NCBI GenBank assembly: GCA_963736715.1
Contig: CAVTQA010000022.1
Coordinates: 186,001-250,000, forward strand
Length of the DNA stretch: 64,000 nt
Source of the DNA: AP-15 sp963736715
GTDB taxonomy: Bacteria > Pseudomonadota > Alphaproteobacteria > ATCC43930 > CGMCC-115725
Direction: 5' to 3'
The notes below the pieces were generated by a model. It made no database searches, was not told the DNA's origin, and saw only the letters and a list, made by a program, of their open reading frames with translations. Shown here in pieces: positions 1-7,775 of the stretch (the first letter of the stretch is position 1; each line of letters opens with the position of its first letter). The translations under genes were made by a program, and so were the position numbers.

Positions 1-554
1 CGAGGACCCGCGGGCTCGACCCGCGCGGACATAGCAATCCCGATCCGAGGCCACCCTGGCTCGCAATGACAACCACTAGCTCCGCTTGGGTAACGACACG
101 TGACGTGAATGTGTCAAGTTTGATACGGCCAATGCGAGTTCGTCGATCGATGCAGTGAGGCGGGTATCGATTTTGTCGAAGGCTTGTTTGAGGCTAGTTG
201 GGGTAGCGCGGCGGCCTGGCAGGGCTGCTGCGCCAACCAGCACAACGCTGCCAAGCTTCGGCTCGCCGACAACAAACCACCAGCAACTACCGGCTGATCA
301 GCCCATGATCCCTCGGCCCACGACCCTCGCCGGATGGATACGGCTTTGAAGTGATTAGGCAGGGCGCACATCGGTTGCGCATACCTCGGAATTCCGGGCC
401 CGAATTGACGTGGGTCAAGGAACGGAAAATACGCTCCCGTTAACCGTGGGCTTGCCGAAAGGGCGGTACCGCTTAGGGGGCGGGAGCCGAAGCTCGTAAG
501 GGGGTCAGATGGACTCTGTTTGAGAGTGCACCTCTAAACTAGCAACGAGCAACC
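1..554. other. No supportable gene; left edge of window
   Basis: I see no coding region here with recognisable protein content. The first 30 bases are a GC-rich imperfect palindrome built on CCCGCGGGCTCGACCCGCG, followed by sequence resembling dispersed intergenic repeats. The short open frames lack motifs and a plausible ribosome binding site. Confidence 0.5.
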
Positions 555-936
555 ATGATTGATCACGTCTCGATTGCGGTAAAAGACCTTGCCGCCAGCG
601 TCGCCCGCTTAGGAGCGCATCCCAGCACCGCTTCGCTTCGTGCCGCTGGCGGAACGCACTTACACGGTGGGTTTCGGCAAATCCTATCCGGAGTTCTGGT
701 TGAATGCGCGGCCCTTGATGACCGAGGTGCCGCATGACTCTGGCAATCACATCTGCCTCCGCGCCCCCGACGAGGCGGCAGTGATCGAATTCCACTCGAT
801 CGCGCTGAAATTCGGATGTAAGAGCGCCGGCGCGCCCGGCGTGCGCCAGGCCGCGAAGACGAGCTATTTCACCGCCTTCACTTATGATTTCGACGGCAAC
901 AAAATCGAGGCCGCCACCTTTCCGAGCAACATCTAA
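555..936 (+). pseudogene. VOC (glyoxalase/bleomycin-resistance) family protein, broken
   Basis: The start reads MIDHVSIAVKDLAAS, a typical first beta-strand of the vicinal oxygen chelate fold with the metal-binding His at residue 4. The frame is lost after about residue 15 and the gene resumes in another frame near 640 with TVGFGKSYPEFWLN and then DSGNHICLRAPDEAAV and DFDGNKIEAATFP, the conserved C-terminal half ending at TAA 934-936. About 25-30 residues between the halves are missing, so this is an internal deletion with a frameshift, not a single base error. Family members are metal-dependent lyases, dioxygenases or resistance proteins; the substrate cannot be told. The family call is firm; inactivity is inferred. 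Confidence 0.75.
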
Positions 937-1003
937 TGTTCGATCTATCCAAATGGCTGCGATCTCCGATCCCCCTATGACAAACCCAGCTGTGGGAATG
1001 CCC

Positions 1004-1408
1004 ATGGAAGGGATTGTAATCGATACCAACGTGTTCGTTGCGGCGGGCTTCAACCCGAGGAGCGCATCCGCACGCGTCCTAACAGCCGCCGGCATGGACG
1101 CTCTCGCCTTATCTGCAACACGTCGACCCGACGCGAAACCGAGATGATCCTAGTGCGCATTCCGCGCCTCGACTGGGAGGGGGTTCACTGATCTCTTTCA
1201 GCCGGAGGGGGAGTTTACTGACCCGGTCGATGCTGACGCGTTTACCCTCATCACAGATCCGGGCGATCGCAAATCTGCAGCGCTCAGCGCAGCGGCGAAA
1301 AGGCCACTTGTGACCAATGACAACGATCTATTGGCGGCTCGAAATGCAACCGGCATCGACGCGCTTACTCCGCGCGCCTTCCTCGCACGAGAGAGAAAGA
1401 ACACCTAA
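1004..1408 (+). pseudogene. PIN-domain protein (toxin-like RNase), two frameshifts
   Basis: The ATG at 1004 gives MEGIVIDTNVFVAAGFNP, the PIN core with its first acidic residue. Reading shifts by one base near 1120 to RETEMILVRIPRLDWEGV, then shifts back near 1188 to TDLFQPEGEFTDPVD, and the final part contains DPGDRKSAALSAAAKRPLV and TNDNDLLA, the conserved C-terminal acidic cluster of putative VapC-like PIN proteins, ending TAA 1406-1408. The two shifts compensate, so start and end share a frame, but the intervening frame has two stops. No antitoxin gene is visible upstream. The two single-base shifts could be assembly errors, in which case this is a functional PIN protein of about 134 residues. 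Confidence 0.75.
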
Positions 1409-1533
1409 ACCGTGCCGAGCCTGCGCCAGACCGCATCAACGTTGTCAATATTGCTCCCGACCTAGCCGGGTGCTGAAAAAGGGTGGCGAAATTTGCGCAT
1501 TGTGATCCCTTGGGGCAGGGGAAGGGGGTAGCG

Positions 1534-1930
1534 ATGCGCGGTGACGATGCGATTTGTGGTAGCCTTTTCAGCTACATAGACCTTGAGAAGCGGATTCGGG
1601 CGGATCACCCGCTGCGGGTGATTCCCGCGATCGCCAATGCGGCGCTCAAGTCGTTGTCTAGTGAGTTTAAAAAGCTCTAGTCGCCGCTCGGCCGCGAGTC
1701 GATCCCGCCGGAGCGGCTGATAGGTGCTCTGCTGTTGCAGGCGTTCTATTCGATCCGCTCGGAGCGGCAGCTGGTCGAGCGTATCGACCATGATCTGTTG
1801 TTCCGCTGGTTTGTCGGGCTCGGCATCGAAGACGCGGTGTGGGGTGCGACGAGCTTCACCAAGAACCGCGACCGGCTGCTCGAGGCGATGTGGCAGCCCA
1901 GTTTCTCGCCGCCGTGCTGGCACAAGAGAA
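1534..1930 (+). pseudogene. IS5-type transposase, N-terminal part
   Basis: Starts at the ATG giving MRGDDAICGSLFSYIDLEK, the InsH/DUF772 N-terminal domain, parallel to the copy at 23225. There is a nonsense codon (TAG at 1678) where copy 2 has TAT, and a one-base deletion near 1886 (CTCGAGGCG for CTCGAAGGCG) that shifts the frame. Homology ends at about 1930 in GTGCTGGCACAAGA, where a short palindromic repeat and IS481 sequence begin. The catalytic DDE region is absent, so it cannot be active. Confidence 0.8.
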
Positions 1931-1947
1931 GAGCCTGCCCCGGCGCA
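1931..1947 (+). repeat. Palindromic insert (truncated) at IS5/IS481 junction
   Basis: GAGCCTGCCCCGGCGCA followed by GG. This is a short member of the AGCCTGCCCC family found inside other IS genes of this window. It lies exactly where IS5-type sequence stops and IS481 sequence starts, so it may mark or have mediated the junction. Confidence 0.55.
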
Positions 1948-2430
1948 GGTGTTGTGTCCCGCGAGTTTAGTGAGGAGCTCGGCAGGAGCGTGGTAGTCGA
2001 GACATCGCAAACGGGTGCGATTGTAGTCGGCGACGAAGGTGTGGAGGTAGGCATCGCGTTCGGCATGGCTGAGAAAGCGGCGGTGGTGGGCGGCGCGGTT
2101 TTGCGGCATCCGGGCAAGATGCTCGCCGAGGCGGCGGTTGAAACGCTCGACCATGCCCCCCGCCTTCGCGGGGGCAGGCTGTTGGTTTGCGGCCGGAAGG
2201 GCTGGGTGAGGCGGTGGGTGATGGCGCGCGCCGCGCAGGTGGGGTCGAAGAGGTGGTCGCCCGAGGGTCTGTCCTGGGGTTTTGCCTTCTTGTCGACGGC
2301 GAAGCGGTCGGTGAACTCGGAGCCGTTGTCGGTCAGGATGGTGTGGACCGGGAGCGGAAAGCGGTCGAGAAAGCGCTCCAGGAAGGCCGCCGCGGTGGCG
2401 GCCCGGCGATCGGGGAGAATTTCGAGGTAG
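1948..2430 (-). pseudogene. IS481-family transposase fragment (integrase core, C-terminal half)
   Basis: On the minus strand, pieces in alternating frames read ILTDNGSEFTDRFA (second catalytic Asp), PLRPQTN, then NGMVERFNRRLGEH (catalytic Glu) and ADYNRTRLRCLDYHAP, the classical rve/IS481 end. The N-terminal helix-turn-helix and first Asp are absent. The 23-bp palindromic repeat at 2158-2180 separates QTN from GMVERF. The fragment is embedded in the IS5-like element in opposite orientation, replacing about 480 bp of its transposase. The family call is firm; it is a dead fragment. Confidence 0.75.
2158..2180 (-). repeat. Palindromic insert in IS481 transposase
   Basis: On the minus strand AGCCTGCCCCCGCGAAGGCG plus GGG is inserted between CAAACCAAC and GGCATGGTCGAG. 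Removing 23 bp restores the integrase reading QTNGMVERF. The host base pair after the insert is GG and no target duplication is visible. Confidence 0.85.
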
Positions 2431-2437
2431 ACAAAGC

Positions 2438-2580
2438 GTCGAGGAGGCCTTCGGCTGGGCCAAGACGGTGGCCGGCTTGCGCAAGATGCGGCATCGCGGA
2501 CTGCTCAAGGTCGATTGGCAATTCACCCTCGCGATGGTCGCCTATGACCTCGTCCGCCTGCCCAAATTGCTCGCCGCGGT
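2438..2580 (+). pseudogene. IS5-type transposase, C-terminal remnant
   Basis: Reads VEEAFGWAKTVAGLRKMRHR followed by DWQFTLAMVAYDLVRLPKLL, the C-terminus with the catalytic Glu of the same transposase whose N-terminus lies at 1534-1930. It matches copy 2 at 24211-24345, where one A is missing in the RKMRHR stretch. The split confirms that the IS481 piece replaced the middle of this gene. Confidence 0.8.
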
Positions 2581-2730
2581 TGCGCCATCAGGCACAACCG
2601 ACATCAGCCCGCGTGCCATTGCGCGCCCGCGGCCAATTCGACCTACCGCCAAACCCGCCGCCCGCCTTATTGCCCATTATCCCGGAAGCCAGAGTGCGCT
2701 AAATTCGGCATTTTTCAGCGCCCTGCTAGT

Positions 2731-3070
2731 GCGCACGCCAATGACGCAGCACCGGATCGACGCTCGCAGATGCAGCACGGTGCGTTGCATCTTGGTCATC
2801 GCCTCCAACACGCCGCTTTCGGGTGACACCCTATTAGCGTCCGAACACGGCTCCATGATCTCGGCTAGGGTGCACTAATCCCATTGCTCTTCGCCCAATC
2901 GCACTGATCTGATCGGTCGTGACGCAACCGACTAGTTGATCTCTGTCCACGACCGGGAACACCTTGTGGTGGTGCCGATAGAAATAACCCTCGACCAGCT
3001 CTCGGAACGAGAGGTCTGGTGACACGGCAATCGTAACAAGTGAGGTCGTTTTGCGTGCCGGCCCCCAATT
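2731..3070 (-). pseudogene. CBS-domain remnant, probably of a site-2 protease family protein
   Basis: On the minus strand SPDLSFRELVEGYFYRHHHK, VFPVVDRDQLVGCVTTDQIS and, after a frameshift and a stop near 2880, LAEIMEPCSDANRVSPESG and VLEAMTKMQRT. This is the pattern of the CBS pair at the C-terminus of M50 membrane proteases (a ligand-binding or regulatory domain). The gene is cut at its 3' side by the IS5-like element (CTAG at 2726) and its membrane-protease part is not present upstream. The CBS assignment is good; the parent family is inferred from the wording of the motif. Confidence 0.6.
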
Positions 3071-3168
3071 AAATTGCTGTAATATGCGATTTGCCGGGTA
3101 TGCGTCGATCCGCCGGTCCGTAAGTCGTGAATGAGGGGCACGAGCCCCGTTCATGACAGAGGTCCAAA

Positions 3169-3720
3169 ATGATCAGGTTGCGTACGCCGTTCCTTGCCGC
3201 AGCACTCTTTACGAGCGTTGCTGTGGTCGGACTGACACCCGCTTTGGCGCAAACCGCGCCGGGACCGGCGAATTCCACTGCAGCACCAAGCGAGGCGCGG
3301 GATCACGTGATGGGGCGGATGATGCCCGGACAATTCGTCGACGGGCGCATCGCGTTCTTGAAGGCCGAGCTAAAGATCACGCCGGCGCAAGAGACTCAGT
3401 GGCAGCAAGTCGCGGCGGCGATGCGCCAGAATGCCAAGGCACTCGACGAAACAATCAGCAGCGCGAGGCAGAACCGCACTGGCATGGACGCTGTCCAGCG
3501 CCTCGAGCTGCACGAGCAATTTGCGAAAGTGCGGGCTGACAACGATGCCCGTCTTCTGTCTGCATTCAAGCCGCTATACGCCAGCTTGTCGCCCGAACAG
3601 CAGCAAATGGCCAACCAGCTGGTCGGGAGCCCACCACCATTGGCATCATCGCGCCTGATTCCGCTGGGTCCATCGGCTAGAAAAGCCGCCGAGGCATCTC
3701 GGCGGCTTTCCACGGTATAG
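3169..3720 (+). CDS. Spy/CpxP-like periplasmic LTXXQ-motif protein
   Basis: Has an N-terminal signal peptide (MIRLRTPFLAAALFTSVAVV, cleavage likely after ALAQ near residue 29) and a helical domain with two LTXXQ-like motifs, ITPAQETQW near residue 72 and LSPEQQQMANQL near 147. These define the Spy/CpxP periplasmic chaperone or sensor superfamily. The frame runs through a strong hairpin at 3682-3709, unexpected for a C-terminus. In the +1 frame the sequence gives AHHHWHHRA and a stop near 3656, which looks more like a native tail, so the last 25-30 residues may be a frameshift product. No two-component partner is adjacent. Confidence 0.75.
   Translation: MIRLRTPFLAAALFTSVAVVGLTPALAQTAPGPANSTAAPSEARDHVMGRMMPGQFVDGRIAFLKAELKITPAQETQWQQVAAAMRQNAKALDETISSARQNRTGMDAVQRLELHEQFAKVRADNDARLLSAFKPLYASLSPEQQQMANQLVGSPPPLASSRLIPLGPSARKAAEASRRLSTV
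3682..3709 (+). terminator. Perfect 12-bp hairpin, probable terminator
   Basis: AAAGCCGCCGAG, a GCAT loop and CTCGGCGGCTTT form a perfect stem. Position at the 3' end of the Spy/CpxP-like gene suggests a factor-independent terminator with a short T run, and argues that the real stop codon lies upstream of it. Confidence 0.6.
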
Positions 3721-4266
3721 CGGGAATTCTGCCCGGCACGGCCGGAGCTCCCGATCAGGCCGTTGGTGAAGGCGGTGGTGCCGAGTACCACGGCGTCGCG
3801 CGGCCAGGCTTCAGGTGCGCACTCACCGCGAAAGTGCGGCCTCGCTCTCGCCAGCCACAAACAAGTCGAAAGCGCCACATGGCTGGCTCCCCGCGCGGAC
3901 AGACCCGGTAGTGAGGGAATTAGTCGCCATCAACGCACGTGCCGCCGCCGTGTCCCCGCGCTCCAGCGCGCTCGCCCCAAGCCCCGCTTCACGCCAGGTA
4001 CGCAAAAAAAGCGTCGAGCGGTAGCTCGACGCCAAGGACAAGGCTTGGCTCACAGGGAGACAAACAGCCAAGCCATGCTCACTTTTACGCGAGGACAGAA
4101 CACTGCATCCCCAACCATGATACAGGACCTCGGGGACCGCACCAGGCTTCGCGCTGGAGGAAGCCGGATTCGAACCGTTGCTACCAGGTGTCACTAACAA
4201 GGCTTCGAGGGGCTATGTCGCGTCTGCTCGAAGCCGCGCCTCGGTCGCGCCTCTCGTCAGAGGTCG
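3721..4266. other. No gene seen; contains one T-arm-like repeat
   Basis: No protein with recognisable content is encoded on either strand. The only structured feature is the T-arm-like repeat at 4151-4190. Confidence 0.5.
4151..4190 (-). repeat. T-arm-like repeat, copy A
   Basis: On the minus strand: GGTTCGAATCCGGCTTCCTC followed by CAGCGCGAAGCC. It resembles a tRNA T-stem/loop plus acceptor strand without the rest of a tRNA. Seven related copies occur in this window (9340, 20598, 43185, 43443, 47930, 48455, 61862). Confidence 0.6.
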
Positions 4267-5505
4267 TCAGCTGTATGGCAGTGCGGCAGCCTCCGTCGGC
4301 GACAGGATCGTGTTCCAGGCGCCGGTCGGGATGCGTTTGTTCGCCGACGGGTCGCGGATGACGTTGATCGGGTCGAGGCCGCGCTCGATGCGCTGCAGCT
4401 GCTCGCGCAACAGCCGCCGCAGCATGACGATGCCGGTATCCGAATGCGCCAGGTTTTCGAGCGCGTGGATCGCGATCGGGCGCTGCCCCTCTTGCGCTTC
4501 GAGATCGTCGGGCTTGCGCTGCCGCTCCTCGTAGCTGCGTTCCAGGAACGAGCCCGGCCGGATGTCGGCGATCGTGTCGGTCCCCGGCTTCCAGTCGGGC
4601 TTCGGCTCGCCATTCTCGAGCGGCCAGGCGACGATGCTGATGCCGCGCACATGCTGGTTGTCGATCGGCACGGCCCATGACAGTTCGGTGCCGCGTTGCT
4701 TGCGCTTCGGCGCCGTTCCGGGCTCGCGGATGCTCGGGATGATGAACATGTTCGGCACGATGCATTCGGCGTGGCGCACCATGCGGTTGCCGTTCGGCAG
4801 GTCCTTGATCACATTGTAGCGCACGCCGAGCGGCGTCTTCTCCCAGCCGATCGTAGCCTTGCCCTGCATCAAGGCGCCCTCGAACTGGTCGCCGCTGATC
4901 CACTGGTGCAATATCAACAGGTGGTACGGGTCGACGATGTTCTCGTAGTGCTGCAGCCAGTTGCAGTCCTTGACCATCCCGACCGCATAGTCGCCCCACA
5001 GCCGCATCCCGCGCAGCACGACATCCTCGCCGCGGTCCGGGTCGATGATGTCGAAGCGGGGGAACAACGGCTCGGTGCCGGGCGGGCCCATATAGACGAA
5101 AACGAGCCCGCCATATTCCGTCGCCGGGTAGGCGGGCTGCCACACGTCCATGCACTTGCGGAATTCCTCCGTTTCGCACGGCATATCGATGCATTGGCCC
5201 CGCGTATCATAGAGCCAGCCGTGATAGCAGCAGCGCAGCCCCTCGTCCTCTACCCGGCCCCATTCGAGAGACGTGCCGCGATGCGCGCAATGCGGGTCAA
5301 GGACGCCGACCCGCCCCTTCTTGTCGCGGAACACGACAATCTCCTCGCATAGGAGCTTTTCCTTCCTCGGGAAGTCGCGCAGTTCGTCGGATGTGCAGAC
5401 CGGCTGCCAGTAGCGGCGCATCAGCTCGCCCATCGGGCTGCCCGGCTCGACGCAGGTCAGCTCGTAATCGGGCGCCGGGGTCTGCCGTCCGTAAGCCGAT
5501 TTCAT
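4267..5505 (-). CDS. Rieske [2Fe-2S] aromatic-ring oxygenase, large subunit type
   Basis: 412 residues from MKSAYGRQTPAPDYEL; an upstream in-frame ATG at 5547 is less likely. The Rieske cluster ligands are visible as CAH (Cys73, His75) and CCYHGW (Cys92, His95). The catalytic domain follows with NWLQHYENIVDPYHLLILH, the mononuclear iron site motif with the bridging Asp and His ligands. Wording is closest to phthalate 4,5-dioxygenase-like and related demethylase/oxygenases. Such proteins hydroxylate or demethylate aromatic acids with electrons from a reductase; no ferredoxin or reductase gene is adjacent, so the partner must be elsewhere. The gene is intact, with normal family length. Confidence 0.85.
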   Translation of the reverse strand: MKSAYGRQTPAPDYELTCVEPGSPMGELMRRYWQPVCTSDELRDFPRKEKLLCEEIVVFRDKKGRVGVLDPHCAHRGTSLEWGRVEDEGLRCCYHGWLYDTRGQCIDMPCETEEFRKCMDVWQPAYPATEYGGLVFVYMGPPGTEPLFPRFDIIDPDRGEDVVLRGMRLWGDYAVGMVKDCNWLQHYENIVDPYHLLILHQWISGDQFEGALMQGKATIGWEKTPLGVRYNVIKDLPNGNRMVRHAECIVPNMFIIPSIREPGTAPKRKQRGTELSWAVPIDNQHVRGISIVAWPLENGEPKPDWKPGTDTIADIRPGSFLERSYEERQRKPDDLEAQEGQRPIAIHALENLAHSDTGIVMLRRLLREQLQRIERGLDPINVIRDPSANKRIPTGAWNTILSPTEAAALPYS

Positions 5506-6128
5506 CGCGTTACTCCACTCTCGCCGGGCGCCGCGGCTTCGAGACAAAGGCGCTGGTGCATGCGACGTTAATACTCCGGTTCGGTGTGTTCAATGCCACG
5601 CAGTGTCCGATCTGCCGATCCGAATTCGGGATGTGGACTAATCGTCAAATCACGCTTGTGCACTTCAACGAAACTCGTTTACGGCAGCGCCGCCTACCTA
5701 CGCTCCCTCCCCGCACCGAGCGGGTGCTTGAAAGCCTGCGCGATCCCACGCGCGCTCGTCATCAGCGACGGGGCCGAGAAGGCATTCCCGGCGCCGAGGA
5801 CCTCGTGGGGTCTTTGCCCTCGGCCCGTTACCGTGACCGCGACGAGACCTCAAACCGTCGACGTGCCGGTGATGCGGTGCTGGGCGGCCCACACCGAAAC
5901 GTAGCGCTCCACTCGCAAAGTAACCATTTAACTATCACTCGTATAAATCCTCGCAACTGCGGGGTAAAATTAAATATTACGTACATGAAAATTAACCATT
6001 ACAGGCGTGTAACGAGTCATTACTATGGGTATTGGAGGACCCATTTGTATTACACATCGCCTCAAGAACGCCTCGCTCAAAATGATCGACGCTCTGCGGA
6101 AACCCCCGCCATCCAAGAGGAGCCAAAC
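5506..6128. other. Intergenic; AT-rich promoter-like stretch near 5925-6050
   Basis: No convincing gene. From about 5925 to 6050 base composition drops well below the surroundings (runs such as TTAAATATTACGTACATGAA), which fits the promoter and 5' leader of the Hint-domain gene at 6129. Confidence 0.45.
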
Positions 6129-6895
6129 ATGTCGACCCGAGAAGACCCGCCTGCCGGAGTCCAGAGTTCGCGCCGTAATCTCATAAGAATGGGTGCCATA
6201 GTGGCGTCCGCGATCATCGCCAAGACAACGACAGCCGCGGCCGACGGCTTTCGCCGGGAAGACAATGATTGGGATGACCGTCGGGAGCGAGACCGTTGGG
6301 GGCGAGACTATGGGGACCGAGATGGGCGTGAGAGCCATTGTTTCCTCAGAGGCACACTGATCCGGACCGTAACAGACAAAAAAAGGTCGAAGACCTGACT
6401 GTCGGCGATCTATTGCCAACTGTCTTCGCCGGCGAGGTCCCGATCAAAGCGATCACCCGCAATCGCTTCGGGGCGCCGGTCCGGGTTGCTCGGTCAGCCC
6501 TCGGCGCCAATGTTCCGAACGACGATCTTTGCGTGACGCGCCCCCACGGGTTGTTGATCGACGGAGCGCTTGTCGCCGCCGGCAATCTCTTCAATGGCAC
6601 CACGATTACCTGGCTTACGACGCCTGATTTCGATGAACTCGAGTTCTTCCATGTTGGGCTCGAGCGCCACGACGTGATCTATGCCAACGGAACACCATGC
6701 GAAACACTGCTAAGCCCCGGCGAGCAGCCCTGTGCACCATTGATTCCGTATGGATGGCAACGGGGTCTGGTGAAATCGCATCTCCGCAGCGCGGTCGCGC
6801 CGTGGATCGACCGGCGTCAGCCGGTTGACATCATTCGGGACAGACTGGACGCGCGCGGGGCCGCCCTTTTTCGGCAAACCACAACCCGCCCTTGA
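6129..6895 (+). pseudogene. Tat-exported Hint-domain protein, one frameshift in an A run
   Basis: ATG at 6129 preceded by AAGAGGAG. The N-terminus has a twin-arginine-like signal (SSRRNLIRMGAIVASAIIAK) followed by a charged D/R-rich linker. The Hint (hedgehog/intein) domain starts at CFLRGTLIRT with the catalytic Cys, then continues in another frame from KKVEDLTVGDLLPTVFAG through RPHGLLIDGALVAAGNLFN. The break is at the seven-A run at 6379-6385, a classic indel site. Hint domains in such bacterial proteins are autoprocessing modules; here it would act outside the cytoplasm. If the A-run error is technical, the gene is intact with about 255 residues. Confidence 0.75.
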
Positions 6896-7172
6896 TTCGC
6901 CAAGCGTCCAACGCGAGAAGACCCCAAAGACTGGCGGCATGCCCGCGAGCGGCGAGCTGTTCGCTGCGGCAGGAGGTTTTAAGCGCGTCCCGGTTGGGCG
7001 CCGTCCTGCACGCTAAGCTGTCCCTATTGGGGCGGCGACTTCAACAAGATCTTCGCCGAGGCGATTTTCATGTTTCACATGAACAGGAAGCGTGATCTAT
7101 ACGAACAAAAATATCCTTCTCGCGAGATCTTGATGCGAAGCGTCACTGTATGCTTGCCCACTTTCTGCCGCG

Positions 7173-7382
7173 ATGGCGGACATGCGCGAATGGCTCGATC
7201 AGAACCGACGCGAGCCTTCGAAGTTTAAATACGGTCAAGAGCGCGAAGCCGTGGTCGTTTTCGTTGAGTTCCTCGACGATGACCAGGGTGAAAAATTCGC
7301 CCGTCGCTTTGATAGGAGCGAGCGGCATCCGACCTGGCCGGCCGGTCCAAAGAGCAATTTGGTGGTGAGTTACTCCGCCTGA
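7173..7382 (+). CDS. Small hypothetical protein (69 aa)
   Basis: MADMREWLDQNRREPSKFKY begins a short soluble protein with pattern MREWLDxNxxEPxxF followed by a hydrophobic strand (EAVVVFVEFLDDDQGEKFA). I recall similar 60-80-residue hypothetical proteins in Bradyrhizobium-like genomes, but no function is known. There are no membrane segments or metal motifs. A nearby in-frame rival start does not exist. It sits alone between the Hint gene and an IS110 fragment. Confidence 0.5.
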   Translation: MADMREWLDQNRREPSKFKYGQEREAVVVFVEFLDDDQGEKFARRFDRSERHPTWPAGPKSNLVVSYSA

Positions 7383-7596
7383 GCAGCTTGCTCTGCCAGC
7401 TCAAGCTGCGCAGACCCGGGAGCCGTTCTGCGCGATCGCGTGGTGCTCCCGCCGCCGCGCTGCCGCAGGTGCCGCATTGCGGTGCGGCTTTTACTCCGAG
7501 GTTTATTTCTTTCCCGAGTGGGACCGAGAAATGCTTGGGGTACGCGACGAGGGGAATTGCACCATCATCGCTGTAGCCAACTGATGGAGTGCCCTG

Positions 7597-7724
7597 ATGC
7601 CCCAGGCGAACGACCCCGGCCTGCGCCGGGGCAGGCTTTGACTAGGTCCCTCGCCGCCCGGGACCAAGACGGCACGATCATTGCCGTCGTCGAGATGAGC
7701 CAGTCAAGTTGGCTGGTTGGCTGA
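7597..7724 (+). pseudogene. IS110-family transposase, 5' fragment with palindromic insert
   Basis: The ATG at 7597 gives MPQAND, then a palindromic insert, then SLAARDQDGTIIAVVEMSQS and SWLVG before a stop. This is the N-terminus of an IS110 DEDD transposase, including the strand with the first catalytic Glu. The gene ends after about 40 codons, so only a fragment remains. It is not the same IS110 as the one at 24961-26090. Confidence 0.6.
7616..7640 (-). repeat. Palindromic insert in IS110 fragment
   Basis: On the minus strand AAAGCCTGCCCCGGCGCAGG plus CCGG, followed by GGTCGTTCG. Same family as the other inserts; again GG follows immediately. The right boundary (TTTG) is uncertain because an intact relative is not available here. 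Confidence 0.7.
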
Positions 7725-7775
7725 CCCTGACCCAACTGCTACCTTGTCGCGTTACGGCACGAGGAGCGCAAGGGT

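Larger units (their letters stand above)
1466..2725 (+). mobile_element. IS5-like element, copy 1, chimeric; CTAG target duplication
   Basis: Terminal inverted repeats CCGGGTGCTGAAAAA (left) and CAGGGCGCTGAAAAA (right, on the minus strand) bound the element, flanked on both sides by CTAG (1462-1465 and 2726-2729), the probable 4-bp target duplication. Inside are the 5' part of a DUF772-type transposase, an unrelated IS481 transposase fragment on the other strand, then the 3' end of the first transposase. Comparison with copy 2 (23157-24495) shows that the central part of the transposase has been replaced. The outer ends are intact, so the swap happened after insertion or travelled with the element. 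It truncates the CBS gene at 2731. Confidence 0.8.

Noticed and set aside
2187..2702. Plus-strand open frame of 171 codons over the IS481 fragment
   Set aside because: It is antisense to the recognisable integrase sequence and has no family content.
5584..5904. Plus-strand gene upstream of the Hint protein
   Set aside because: Composition is Arg/Pro-rich without motif; no ribosome binding site and no family resemblance.
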